A stretch of 64,000 nucleotides of DNA, taken from Nocardia sp. NBC_01730 (GTDB taxonomy: Bacteria; Actinomycetota; Actinomycetes; Mycobacteriales; Mycobacteriaceae). The notes beneath the pieces were generated by a model. That model saw only the letters and a list, made by a program, of their open reading frames with translations. It was not told the DNA's origin and searched no databases. Of this stretch, positions 63,301 to 64,000 are shown one piece after another; the stretch's first letter is position 1; each line of letters starts with the position of its first letter. Position numbers and translations under genes: made by a program. The stretch lies in assembly GCF_035920445.1 (NCBI RefSeq), contig NZ_CP109162.1:1984001-2048000 (forward strand), given 5' to 3'.

Positions 63301-64000
63301 ACTGCGCCAGCTGCGGTGACATCTCGGAATCGGACATCTCGTCGAACAATTGGCCCAGGCGCATTTCCATGCGGGCGAGTTCGTGGTAGCGCCGCGTCTC
63401 GACCTCCACGGTCCGCGCCAACCGAAGCTGGTCCGGCATGGTCAAGTTCGACACCAGCCGACGGAAAGCCCCGACCGCACGCTCCGTGTCATCGGAGATC
63501 AGGTCTTGCACATCGATATTCGCGATAGCAGCCACCGCAGTGATTGCCGCCAATGCAGCGGCCCGCTCGTCGACCACTTCCCGGCGAATGGGTTCGACAT
63601 ACGCCCAGTTCGGCGGCGCCCTGCCGGACGGCAGCCCGGCCAGCAATGCCTGCGGGAGGTCGTCGCCCTTGGCGATCCGATCCGGTCCTTCCACGAACGG
63701 GATCACGACGTTGCCGTCGGCATCGGCGACAATGGCGTGCACACTCAGCACACCCAGTTCGCGCTGCCGCCGCGCCGCCCAGGCGACCGGGTCCTCGAAC
63801 ACCTTCTCCACACCGTCGACCCATTCATGCACCACCACGGTGCCGTCCAGACGCTCTTCTACCTCGAAGACGTGACCGGCGCGGACCCGCTCGGCACCGG
63901 CGAACACCATGGCTCCGAGTGCCGCACCGCCGTGTTCCTTGATATGGGCCACCAGTTCGGCCAGGTCCGCGAACTGCTGCCAATCCCCTTGCGCCGCATC
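1..64000 (-). CDS. Giant multidomain polymorphic-toxin-like protein (partial at both ends)
   Basis: One open frame crosses the whole window on the minus strand (at least 21,333 codons). Neither start nor stop is in view, so no RBS or start choice can be made. Protein-like sequence with recognisable domains is in this same frame at 64.0, 50, 33, 18, 10 and 1 kb. Every catalytic codon I placed (for example Cys at 60076, 44056, 32491, 24448, 10498 and 850) has its first base at a coordinate congruent to 1 mod 3. I met no stop in the stretches I read. Content is about 22 papain-like modules plus HTH, sigma-like, PPTase, M3 peptidase, amidase, kinase-like and DUF3626 domains, joined by helical spacers. 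No KS, AT, adenylation, condensation or carrier motifs were seen, so it is not a PKS or NRPS. Toxin deamidases and DUF1023 proteins are often tied to type VII secretion in actinobacteria; that link is inferred here. The main risk is an undetected frameshift or assembly join. Confidence 0.87.
390..875 (-). other. Papain-like (deamidase-type) module after the amidase
   Basis: [20 protein letters not shown] has Cys (850). [20 protein letters not shown] then [20 protein letters not shown] gives His (595, or 598) and Asp in [14 protein letters not shown]. Resembles the modules at 63.7 and 59.7 kb, so the same class flanks both ends of the window. Confidence 0.58.
1040..2360 (-). other. Amidase-signature domain (peptide-amidase-like), full length
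   Basis: [20 protein letters not shown] carries the catalytic Lys (codon at 2119). [20 protein letters not shown] holds the cis-Ser, and [20 protein letters not shown] holds the nucleophile Ser (1807). The Ser-cisSer-Lys triad is complete. The C-terminal part ([40 protein letters not shown]) is also present. GGSSSGP and GTETSGSI are the forms seen in peptide amidases. It would hydrolyse C-terminal or small-molecule amides. It follows the M3 domain after a linker of about 40 residues, so the two may act in sequence on peptides. Confidence 0.82.
2470..4530 (-). other. M3-family metallopeptidase domain (peptidyl-dipeptidase Dcp-like), full length
   Basis: About 680 residues, the usual size of Dcp/oligopeptidase A enzymes. 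The N-terminal helical part ([20 protein letters not shown]) is followed by [20 protein letters not shown], as in Dcp. The zinc site is [15 protein letters not shown] (His codons at 3157 and 3145) with the third ligand in [14 protein letters not shown] (about 3072-3090). All metal ligands are present, so a working zinc peptidase that cuts short peptides is plausible. A free M3 enzyme is normally cytosolic and monomeric; here it is fused in frame on both sides. Confidence 0.8.
5030..5560 (-). other. Sigma-like domain (inside R1a)
   Basis: Identical to 13,540-14,059: region-2-like [12 protein letters not shown] and region-4-like [21 protein letters not shown] connector of about 170 residues (5,030-4,530) with [20 protein letters not shown] leads to the M3 domain. 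Confidence 0.45.
5570..6036 (-). other. Class-A deamidase module A7 (inside R1a)
   Basis: Identical in sequence to A4. Cys codon at 6004 ([14 protein letters not shown]), His at 5764 ([15 protein letters not shown]) and Asp in EGTDFAQWD. Confidence 0.62.
6240..6930 (-). other. Sfp/EntD-type 4'-phosphopantetheinyl transferase domain, apparently intact
   Basis: [51 protein letters not shown] (Asp codon at 6601, Glu at 6595), [20 protein letters not shown] (Lys 6481, Glu 6478), [20 protein letters not shown] and [20 protein letters not shown] match actinobacterial PPTases end to end (about 220 residues). Known members transfer phosphopantetheine from CoA to carrier proteins. No carrier domain is visible in this window. 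All signature residues are present, so activity is plausible. Confidence 0.75.
6975..9459 (-). other. Repeated sigma4-like HTH units with three LacI HTHs
   Basis: Three units of the same plan as 15.3-17.0 kb. Sigma4-like helices include [20 protein letters not shown] and [20 protein letters not shown]. LacI HTHs are [20 protein letters not shown] (8675-8825), [20 protein letters not shown] (7700-7860) and [20 protein letters not shown] (6975-7143). Each is followed by a hinge-like (R/G)(F/W)R motif. It has one more unit than the sister block, which accounts for the extra ~850 bp. Confidence 0.6.
9460..10045 (-). other. ECF-type sigma-70-like domain, well preserved
   Basis: [20 protein letters not shown] and [15 protein letters not shown] form region 2. 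[20 protein letters not shown] then [20 protein letters not shown] form region 4. This is the best sigma-factor match in the window, with both halves at normal spacing. In a free ECF factor these bind core RNA polymerase and the -10/-35 elements. Here they are internal to the giant ORF. Confidence 0.65.
10050..10530 (-). other. Class-A deamidase module A6
   Basis: [20 protein letters not shown] has Cys (10498). [20 protein letters not shown] follows. [20 protein letters not shown] has His (10264) and [11 protein letters not shown] has Asp. Ends in [11 protein letters not shown]. Confidence 0.66.
10540..11579 (-). other. Unrecognised helical domain with linkers
   Basis: A Pro/Glu/Ser linker (11.46-11.57 kb), then [60 protein letters not shown] and [20 protein letters not shown]. 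The last part is a compact, conserved-looking unit of about 100 residues that I do not recognise. A short acidic linker leads to A6. Confidence 0.4.
11580..12075 (-). other. Class-A deamidase module A5
   Basis: [20 protein letters not shown] has Cys (12022). [11 protein letters not shown] follows. [20 protein letters not shown] has His (11788) and TDFDTWAAD has Asp. Ends in [10 protein letters not shown]. Confidence 0.65.
12105..12540 (-). repeat. Repeat R3 copy b: degenerate papain-like module, copy 5
   Basis: About 436 bp closely similar to 26361-26796. [40 protein letters not shown] and [20 protein letters not shown]. It abuts R1b exactly at 12540/12541, so its own Cys-bearing N-terminal part has been replaced by the M3 fragment. 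It has neither Cys nor His. Confidence 0.8.
12541..13040 (-). other. Truncated M3 peptidase N-terminal fragment
   Basis: [40 protein letters not shown] and [20 protein letters not shown] match the N-terminal helical part of Dcp-type M3 peptidases. At base 12541 the M3 sequence stops and [15 protein letters not shown] of another module begins. The catalytic HEFGH half is missing, so this copy cannot be a peptidase. It marks R1b as the derived copy or a recombination product. Confidence 0.75.
13540..14059 (-). other. Sigma-like domain (inside R1b)
   Basis: [20 protein letters not shown] (region-2-like) and [20 protein letters not shown] then [20 protein letters not shown] (region-4 HTH). Identical to the copy at 5,030-5,560. 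Confidence 0.45.
14060..14550 (-). other. Class-A deamidase module A4 (inside R1b)
   Basis: [20 protein letters not shown] has Cys (14518). [12 protein letters not shown] follows. [20 protein letters not shown] has His (14278) and [11 protein letters not shown] has Asp. Identical to A7. More diverged from A1-A3 and A5-A6 (no MFEVY, LLEEYD instead). Confidence 0.62.
14650..15310 (-). other. Phosphopantetheinyl transferase-like domain, catalytically decayed
   Basis: [60 protein letters not shown] and [20 protein letters not shown] follow the Sfp/EntD-type PPTase plan. The GIDAE motif reads VDAQ (Gln codon at 15013) and FSAKE reads SSAQA (codons 14896-14891). Both metal/catalytic acidic residues and the Lys are therefore replaced, and activity is very unlikely. 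The sister domain at 6.2-6.9 kb keeps all of them. Confidence 0.65.
15345..17059 (-). other. Repeated sigma4-like HTH units with two LacI HTHs
   Basis: Two units of the same plan. Sigma4-like helices are [20 protein letters not shown] and [20 protein letters not shown]. Each unit ends in L...LV.RYL..G..(H/Y)R. LacI HTH one is [20 protein letters not shown] plus [17 protein letters not shown] (16070-16225). LacI HTH two is [20 protein letters not shown] plus [16 protein letters not shown] (15345-15503). A three-unit version of this block lies at 7.0-9.4 kb. Confidence 0.6.
17060..17610 (-). other. ECF-sigma-like domain
   Basis: [20 protein letters not shown] is region-2-like. [20 protein letters not shown] then [20 protein letters not shown] is region 4 (HTH). 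Follows a class-A deamidase, as do the ECF-like domains at 9.5-10.0 kb and inside both R1 repeats. Confidence 0.5.
17687..18178 (-). repeat. Repeat R2 copy a: class-A deamidase module A3
   Basis: About 492 bp nearly identical to 20726-21214. Cys codon at 18163 ([13 protein letters not shown]), His at 17929 ([15 protein letters not shown]) and Asp in VDFETW. The repeat ends on both sides where flanking protein context changes, as expected for module exchange or duplication. Confidence 0.85.
18390..19060 (-). other. Sigma-70-like domain (regions 3 and 4)
   Basis: [20 protein letters not shown] then [40 protein letters not shown] fits sigma-70 region 3 (LGR.PT..EIA..LG...E.V). [20 protein letters not shown] then [20 protein letters not shown] fits region 4. 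Upstream helices ([20 protein letters not shown]) could be region 2 remnants. Follows the XRE block directly. Confidence 0.5.
19160..20225 (-). other. Four tandem XRE-type helix-turn-helix domains
   Basis: Each unit begins with a helix such as [60 protein letters not shown] or [20 protein letters not shown]. The recognition parts are [60 protein letters not shown] and [20 protein letters not shown]. This is the standard Cro/CI-XRE plan repeated four times at about 250-bp spacing (20.2, 19.97, 19.7, 19.4 kb). This stretch looks visibly less GC-rich than its neighbours, which may mark later acquisition. Confidence 0.65.
20230..20725 (-). other. Unrecognised linker/helical segment
   Basis: [20 protein letters not shown] is Cys-rich. 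[20 protein letters not shown] and [20 protein letters not shown] are HTH-sized helices. [20 protein letters not shown] leads to the XRE block. The first helices may be a further decayed XRE motif. Confidence 0.35.
20726..21214 (-). repeat. Repeat R2 copy b: class-A deamidase module A2
   Basis: About 489 bp nearly identical to 17687-18178. The copies differ by one in-frame 3-bp indel ([10 protein letters not shown] here, [11 protein letters not shown] in the other) and a few substitutions (VHCGGG here, VHRGGG there). [20 protein letters not shown] has Cys (21199), [15 protein letters not shown] has His (20965) and VDFETWVAD has Asp. Confidence 0.85.
21230..23999 (-). other. Long coiled-coil region
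   Basis: About 920 residues, almost all helical with heptad pattern: [60 protein letters not shown]. Contains the GVGS(A/V) spacer motif at two places (23.25 and 21.38 kb). No catalytic motif. Confidence 0.55.
24000..24489 (-). other. Class-A deamidase module A1
   Basis: [20 protein letters not shown] has the nucleophile Cys (24448). [11 protein letters not shown] follows. [20 protein letters not shown] has His (24214). [20 protein letters not shown] supplies Asp. Seven modules of this class occur (A1-A7), each starting with a GHxND-Cys and ending with a D..FGRD tag. Confidence 0.65.
24490..25029 (-). other. Helical spacer
   Basis: Helices such as [20 protein letters not shown] and [20 protein letters not shown], ending in a [10 protein letters not shown] linker. 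WVPH plus GH marks the start of each class-A deamidase module in this protein. Confidence 0.45.
25030..25469 (-). other. PI3/4-kinase-like (HipA-like) kinase domain
   Basis: [20 protein letters not shown] then [20 protein letters not shown] supplies a glycine-rich strand, a Lys and a helix. [17 protein letters not shown] is the hinge strand. [19 protein letters not shown] (about 25125-25185) is the catalytic loop with D-R...G-N, and VPIDNAVSA is the metal-binding IDN. This matches the actinobacterial PI3/4-kinase-fold family, with D..N and D all intact, so an active phosphotransferase is plausible. Substrate unknown. Confidence 0.6.
25470..26360 (-). other. Unrecognised segment between papain-like remnant and kinase-like domain
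   Basis: An acidic/Pro linker (near 26.2-26.35 kb) is followed by helices [20 protein letters not shown] and [20 protein letters not shown], then a strand [20 protein letters not shown]. No family recognised. Confidence 0.35.
26361..26796 (-). repeat. Repeat R3 copy a: degenerate papain-like module, copy 4
   Basis: About 436 bp closely similar to 12105-12540 (offset 14,256, a multiple of 3), with scattered substitutions. It encodes [60 protein letters not shown] and [20 protein letters not shown]. The His position reads FW, so it is likely inactive. Here the unit is preceded by its own Cys-containing connector. Confidence 0.8.
26810..27700 (-). other. Zinc-protease-like domain without its motif, plus connecting segment
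   Basis: [20 protein letters not shown] aligns with the start of the 62 kb protease-like domain ([17 protein letters not shown]). At the active-site position it reads [14 protein letters not shown] instead of [13 protein letters not shown], so the HExxH is lost. [14 protein letters not shown] and [18 protein letters not shown] follow, matching the 61.7-61.9 kb connector. Copy-specific decay is clear. Confidence 0.42.
27960..28310 (-). other. HATPase-like segment, copy 2
   Basis: [20 protein letters not shown], then [20 protein letters not shown] and [20 protein letters not shown] match the segment at 62.6-63.0 kb. As in that copy the N-box asparagine is not evident. Confidence 0.33.
28490..28929 (-). 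other. Papain-like (deamidase-type) module
   Basis: [20 protein letters not shown] has Cys (28867). [20 protein letters not shown], then [20 protein letters not shown] gives His (28621) and Asp. All catalytic-type residues are present. Confidence 0.62.
28930..30899 (-). other. Long helical spacer
   Basis: About 650 residues of helix and coiled coil (for example [14 protein letters not shown], [40 protein letters not shown]). FEQGVGS recurs at 23.2 and 21.4 kb ([20 protein letters not shown]), marking related spacers. Confidence 0.5.
30900..31579 (-). other. DUF3626-like (ADP-ribosyltransferase-like) domain
   Basis: [79 protein letters not shown] and [20 protein letters not shown] reproduce the order of the DUF3626 family (R.P.YG.L, YG...L...V..RTT...DS, FG.A, E..HG...L..DV). 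Full-length domain by eye. The family is uncharacterised; an ADP-ribosyltransferase relationship is my recollection, not shown here. Confidence 0.62.
31580..32079 (-). other. Acidic linker and short helices
   Basis: A Gly/Asp/Gln/Pro-rich linker (near 31.9-32.0 kb) followed by helices [20 protein letters not shown] and [20 protein letters not shown] leading into the DUF3626-like domain. Confidence 0.45.
32080..32580 (-). other. Papain-like (deamidase-type) module
   Basis: [20 protein letters not shown] has the nucleophile Cys (32491). [20 protein letters not shown] has His (32239), and [12 protein letters not shown] supplies Asp. GAHAF is the classic toxin-deamidase His motif. It directly follows the sigma4/LacI pair. 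Confidence 0.65.
32640..32990 (-). other. Sigma-region-4-like HTH joined to LacI HTH
   Basis: [20 protein letters not shown], then [20 protein letters not shown] is a sigma-70 region 4 type helix-turn-helix. It runs directly into [20 protein letters not shown] followed by [12 protein letters not shown], a LacI-type HTH. The same pairing is used repeatedly at 15.3-17.0 and 7.0-9.4 kb. Confidence 0.6.
33240..33760 (-). other. Papain-like module of a different clade
   Basis: [19 protein letters not shown] carries Cys (33529). [20 protein letters not shown] carries His (33439), followed by the VLDIQG aspartate. The spacing between Cys and His is about 30 residues, much shorter than in the other modules. 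It resembles small bacterial Cys-His-Asp domains of the CxxFAxAL...HxxVxxxDGRxLDxxG type. Role unknown. Confidence 0.45.
33761..36369 (-). other. Helical spacers with one beta-rich insert
   Basis: Two long helical regions (about 36.2-35.4 and 34.8-34.2 kb) surround a beta-rich stretch at 34.8-35.3 kb that is paralogous to the one near 55.4 kb. Near 34.0-33.8 kb a short segment, [20 protein letters not shown], starts the next module. No catalytic motif otherwise. Confidence 0.42.
36370..36870 (-). other. Degenerate papain-like module, copy 3 (Cys kept, His lost)
   Basis: [20 protein letters not shown] resembles the Cys helix of the 60 kb module ([14 protein letters not shown]). [20 protein letters not shown] then [19 protein letters not shown] and [14 protein letters not shown] follow the copy-2 plan, but no His occupies the GH position. 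Likely inactive. Confidence 0.42.
37180..37859 (-). other. TIKI/ChaN-like domain, apparently degenerate
   Basis: [77 protein letters not shown] and [15 protein letters not shown] follow the strand-helix order of TIKI/ChaN-like domains found in several large toxins (GExH..., E at strand two, AA..GI.V..ID, R..M...I, LVG.GH). The first GExH has become ADDPS and the final GH is GL, so metal binding is probably lost. Assignment is by pattern only. Confidence 0.38.
37860..39044 (-). other. Helical spacer
   Basis: About 390 residues of charged helix ([40 protein letters not shown]). No catalytic motif. Confidence 0.5.
39045..39190 (-). other. LacI-type HTH
   Basis: [20 protein letters not shown] followed by [20 protein letters not shown] matches the LacI HTH pattern (DVA..AG.S..TV......V....R.R...A...LGY). 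Confidence 0.6.
39230..39870 (-). other. Papain-like (deamidase-type) module
   Basis: [19 protein letters not shown] holds Cys (39808). [20 protein letters not shown] precedes [20 protein letters not shown] with His (39553), and [15 protein letters not shown] supplies Asp. It shares the LGFGAEGL and HAF landmarks with the module at 32.1-32.6 kb. Confidence 0.6.
39945..40015 (-). other. Possible single membrane-spanning segment
   Basis: [18 protein letters not shown] is an uncharged stretch of about 18 residues flanked by Gly/Arg-rich sequence (GPSGRGP before, [12 protein letters not shown] after). It is just long enough to span a membrane. Nothing else nearby looks membrane-bound. Confidence 0.3.
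40070..41329 (-). other. Tandem array of LacI-type helix-turn-helix motifs
   Basis: At least five HTH-like units lie in a row: [80 protein letters not shown] and [20 protein letters not shown]. The last continues with [20 protein letters not shown], a good LacI-family HTH plus hinge start. No periplasmic-binding-like ligand domain follows any of them. The array may bind DNA or may be a structural reuse of the small helical fold. Confidence 0.55.
41330..43559 (-). other. Three copies of an unrecognised ~130-residue unit
   Basis: Units at about 42985-43390, 42200-42640 and 41330-41740 share the same build: an amphipathic strand ([58 protein letters not shown]), then a helix around W ([60 protein letters not shown]), then two strands ending in aromatic turns ([23 protein letters not shown]). 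I do not recognise the family. Confidence 0.5.
43560..44099 (-). other. Papain-like (deamidase-type) module
   Basis: [20 protein letters not shown] (Cys codon at 44056), [20 protein letters not shown] (His at 43795) and [20 protein letters not shown] (Asp). Close relative of the module at 51.9-52.5 kb. Both keep the catalytic-type residues. Confidence 0.6.
44100..45329 (-). other. Helical spacer
   Basis: Long amphipathic helices before a deamidase module; a diverged copy of the spacer at 52.5-53.6 kb. No catalytic motif. Confidence 0.45.
45330..46659 (-). other. Helical/beta segment, paralogue of 53.6-55.1 kb
   Basis: Same order of motifs as the segment at 53.6-55.1 kb. A His-rich stretch, [17 protein letters not shown], near 45,330-45,370 corresponds to GQRPENHLH in the other copy and could bind metal. 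No family recognised. Confidence 0.4.
46660..47469 (-). other. Unrecognised alpha/beta segment, copy 2
   Basis: Paralogue of 58.1-58.9 kb, with [36 protein letters not shown] and [20 protein letters not shown] in the same order. Ends in a Pro/Asp/Val linker. Family not recognised. Confidence 0.4.
47470..48089 (-). other. DUF1023-like hydrolase domain lacking its nucleophile
   Basis: [20 protein letters not shown], then [20 protein letters not shown], then [40 protein letters not shown] and [11 protein letters not shown] follow the DUF1023 layout. Where the family has GHSYGS, this copy has GRGDGI, so the nucleophilic Ser is gone. It is probably catalytically dead. Confidence 0.5.
48090..49889 (-). 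other. Long helical spacer
   Basis: About 600 residues of charged helices (for example [40 protein letters not shown]). It has no catalytic motif and no strong strand alternation. It ends in an acidic, Pro-rich linker near 48,200. Confidence 0.5.
49890..50450 (-). other. Papain-like module, copy 2 of the RRVxxxG unit, Cys and His present
   Basis: [20 protein letters not shown] carries Cys (codon at 50425). [15 protein letters not shown] and [20 protein letters not shown] carry His (50146). VRVERRDPG and VVALFLRK follow. This is the only one of five copies that keeps both residues; the others have lost His. It therefore shows what the whole unit family is derived from. Confidence 0.5.
50510..51889 (-). 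other. Three LacI/XRE-type HTH motifs in a helical region
   Basis: After a helical spacer come three DNA-binding-like helices: [20 protein letters not shown] (about 51225-51375), [20 protein letters not shown] followed by [19 protein letters not shown] (50765-50910), and [20 protein letters not shown] (50515-50660). The second is a clear LacI-type HTH (DVA..A.VS..SVS.VF...V...VQRV..AA..LGY). Each is followed by a short VDP..A...FVPP motif. No ligand-binding domain follows, so the HTHs have been captured without their normal partners. Confidence 0.55.
51890..52479 (-). other. Papain-like (deamidase-type) module
   Basis: [20 protein letters not shown] holds Cys (52384). [20 protein letters not shown] holds His (52132). 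[11 protein letters not shown] supplies Asp. The paralogue at 43.6-44.1 kb has the same frame of motifs ([35 protein letters not shown]). All three catalytic-type residues are present in both. Confidence 0.6.
52480..53639 (-). other. Helical spacer
   Basis: Mostly long amphipathic helices, for example [24 protein letters not shown] and [20 protein letters not shown]. It precedes a deamidase module exactly as the spacer at 44.1-45.3 kb does, and the two are recognisably related ([38 protein letters not shown]). Confidence 0.45.
53640..55129 (-). other. Helical/beta segment, paralogue of 45.3-46.7 kb
   Basis: [39 protein letters not shown], then [20 protein letters not shown] and [19 protein letters not shown]. 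The segment at 45.3-46.7 kb repeats the whole order ([73 protein letters not shown]). The start resembles the DUF1023 N-terminal hairpin. Function unknown. Confidence 0.45.
55130..56649 (-). other. Helical spacer plus beta-rich segment
   Basis: Begins with a Gly/Gln/Pro-rich linker, then helices such as RRIRELLGW-type and [20 protein letters not shown]. It ends in a beta-rich part, [15 protein letters not shown] and [21 protein letters not shown] related beta-rich part is at 34.8-35.3 kb ([37 protein letters not shown]). No catalytic motif recognised. Confidence 0.4.
56650..57429 (-). other. Toxin glutamine deamidase-like module
   Basis: [20 protein letters not shown] carries the nucleophile Cys (codon at 57166). 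[20 protein letters not shown] is followed by [20 protein letters not shown], giving His (56887) and a following VRDW aspartate. This is the order and spacing of papain-fold toxin 1 glutamine deamidases (Cys, GxHxY, D). Such toxins deamidate Gln in target proteins. The identity of this target is unknown. Confidence 0.65.
57430..58129 (-). other. DUF1023 N-terminal-like segment
   Basis: [20 protein letters not shown], then [20 protein letters not shown] and a strand [13 protein letters not shown] mimic the N-terminal helical hairpin plus first strand of DUF1023 proteins (usually WW.L...ERA.L...P..IGNLDGIP..RDRANR). The hydrolase core is absent; the frame runs straight into a deamidase module. 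Related segments are at 55.1-54.5 and 46.6-46.1 kb. Confidence 0.45.
58130..58929 (-). other. Unrecognised alpha/beta segment, copy 1
   Basis: Contains [36 protein letters not shown] and [20 protein letters not shown]. The same order recurs at 46.7-47.2 kb ([55 protein letters not shown]). A Rossmann-like alternation of strands and helices is visible, but I do not recognise a family. Confidence 0.4.
58930..59579 (-). other. DUF1023-like (alpha/beta-hydrolase-related) segment
   Basis: [20 protein letters not shown], then [20 protein letters not shown] and [13 protein letters not shown] follow the start of actinobacterial DUF1023 hydrolases (value strand, GDPDTA turn, IVWLGYD strand). I see no GxSxG-type nucleophile elbow, so it is probably a non-catalytic relic. 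DUF1023 genes often sit with WXG100/type VII genes (established association). Confidence 0.4.
59580..60109 (-). other. Papain-like (deamidase-type) module, complete
   Basis: [18 protein letters not shown] gives the putative nucleophile Cys (codon at 60076). [19 protein letters not shown] gives the catalytic His (59836). [14 protein letters not shown] supplies the acidic residue. Order and spacing fit papain-fold toxin glutamine deamidases. The module ends in IPEVPFVK, as in the module at 63.7 kb. Substrate not predictable. Confidence 0.6.
60110..61169 (-). other. Proline-rich linker followed by coiled coil
   Basis: A Pro/Ala/Asp linker ([16 protein letters not shown]) leads into about 280 residues of charged helix with heptad spacing, such as [17 protein letters not shown] and [19 protein letters not shown]. 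No catalytic motifs. Typical of the spacers between modules in this protein. Confidence 0.5.
61170..61509 (-). other. Degenerate papain-like module, copy 1 (His lost)
   Basis: Pattern: [35 protein letters not shown], then NFVP and VDALFLDN. The same pattern recurs at 50.4-49.9, 36.8-36.4, 26.8-26.4 and 12.5-12.1 kb. The copy at 50 kb has Cys and GHTYWL, so the unit is probably a papain-like fold. Here the His position is replaced (RRVYFL), so catalysis is unlikely. Confidence 0.45.
61510..61949 (-). other. Connecting segment with possible remnant Cys
   Basis: Contains [13 protein letters not shown] and [12 protein letters not shown], which recur at 26.9-27.1 kb as [14 protein letters not shown] and [10 protein letters not shown]. 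It then leads through [17 protein letters not shown] into the papain-like remnant. This Cys may be the nucleophile position of the following degenerate module. Confidence 0.35.
61950..62639 (-). other. Zinc-metalloprotease-like domain with intact HEFDH motif
   Basis: [13 protein letters not shown] is an HExxH zincin helix followed by a conserved-looking VDNE. The two His codons are at 62080 and 62068. This resembles the active-site helix of anthrax-lethal-factor-type proteases (HEFGHAVD). Upstream is an alpha/beta region ([17 protein letters not shown], then [13 protein letters not shown]). The third zinc ligand cannot be fixed, though several acidic residues follow. A twin at 27.2-27.7 kb has GHGF where this copy has GHEFDH and should be inactive. 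Substrate unknown. Confidence 0.5.
62640..62969 (-). other. HATPase (anti-sigma-kinase-like) segment, copy 1
   Basis: The order of elements ([33 protein letters not shown], then [20 protein letters not shown]) resembles the short RsbW/HATPase_c_2 proteins common in actinobacteria: first helix, N-box helix, then a strand with a D/G turn. The asparagine expected in the N-box is not obvious, so nucleotide binding is doubtful. A diverged second copy lies at 27,960-28,310 in the same relative position. Confidence 0.33.
62970..63649 (-). other. Helical spacer
   Basis: About 225 residues, rich in Ala, Leu, Glu and Arg with heptad-like spacing, including a Met/Glu-rich part around 63,300-63,400. No catalytic motif recognised. 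It separates the first papain-like module from the HATPase-like segment. Confidence 0.5.
63650..64000 (-). other. Papain-like (deamidase-type) module, N-terminal half beyond the edge
   Basis: The visible half has the family pattern: a helical stretch with W and [11 protein letters not shown], then [10 protein letters not shown] with the likely catalytic His codon at 63874, then a DG strand pair and WVDGVEKVF. It ends with [12 protein letters not shown], which resembles the end of the module at 59.6 kb (IPEVPFVK). The nucleophilic Cys would lie past base 64000. Protein deamidation or proteolysis is inferred from the fold pattern only. Confidence 0.55.

Noticed and set aside
1..64000. Modular PKS or NRPS
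   Set aside because: Considered because of size and the PPTase domain, but no ketosynthase, acyltransferase, adenylation, condensation or carrier motifs were seen.
1..64000. CRISPR arrays, tRNA/rRNA genes, terminators, promoters or riboswitches
   Set aside because: No short regularly spaced repeats, RNA-gene signatures or intergenic gaps were seen; the whole window is coding.

Overview
The window is high-GC DNA with strong G/C preference at third codon positions. It is best explained as the interior of ONE giant minus-strand reading frame that enters at base 64000 and leaves at base 1. The frame's codons start at coordinates congruent to 1 mod 3. I read most of it codon by codon and met no stop, and it contains no start-to-stop closed ORF of even 60 codons, while the other five frames are broken into short shadows. 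This gives at least 21,333 codons (more than 2 MDa) with neither end in view. High GC, DUF1023-like segments and glutamine-deamidase-type toxin modules suggest an actinobacterium, probably Nocardiaceae-like. That assignment is inference. I see no PKS or NRPS domains.

The protein is a chain of about 22 papain-like Cys-His-Asp modules, mostly of the toxin glutamine deamidase type, separated by long helical or coiled-coil spacers and interspersed with other enzyme and DNA-binding domains. In N-to-C order (high to low coordinate):
- 64-56.6 kb: deamidase-like modules, a HATPase-like segment, an HEFDH zinc-protease-like domain and DUF1023-like segments.
- 56.6-43.5 kb: long helical spacers, DUF1023-like segments, two deamidase-like modules, LacI-type HTHs and a papain-like module that keeps Cys and His.
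- 43.5-39 kb: three copies of an unknown unit, a tandem array of LacI-type HTHs, a possible membrane segment and a deamidase-like module.
- 39-28.5 kb: a degenerate TIKI/ChaN-like domain, two papain-like modules flanking a sigma4 + LacI HTH pair, a DUF3626 (ADP-ribosyltransferase-like) domain and a further deamidase-like module.
- 28.3-24 kb: a diverged copy of the HATPase / zinc-protease / papain-like block, then a PI3/4-kinase-like domain.
- 24-10 kb: deamidase modules alternating with four XRE HTHs, sigma-70-like and ECF-like domains, LacI HTHs and a decayed phosphopantetheinyl transferase (PPTase).
- 10-0 kb: an ECF sigma-like domain, LacI HTHs, an intact PPTase-like domain, a deamidase, a complete M3 (Dcp-like) peptidase, a complete amidase-signature domain and another deamidase-like module.

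The gene has grown by internal duplication. A 2,073-bp block occurs twice with no visible difference (4027-6099 and 12541-14613). It is the last part of a larger super-module (deamidase, ECF sigma, HTH units, PPTase, deamidase, sigma, M3) that is present twice. Two further repeats of about 490 and 436 bp link other modules. All repeat offsets are multiples of three, apart from one clean 3-bp indel, so the frame is kept. Several duplicate modules have lost catalytic residues while a sister copy keeps them.

Overall this looks like a giant polymorphic-toxin-like or effector-like megaprotein that has absorbed whole regulators (sigma, LacI, XRE) and enzymes. Its biological role, delivery route and expression cannot be decided from this window.
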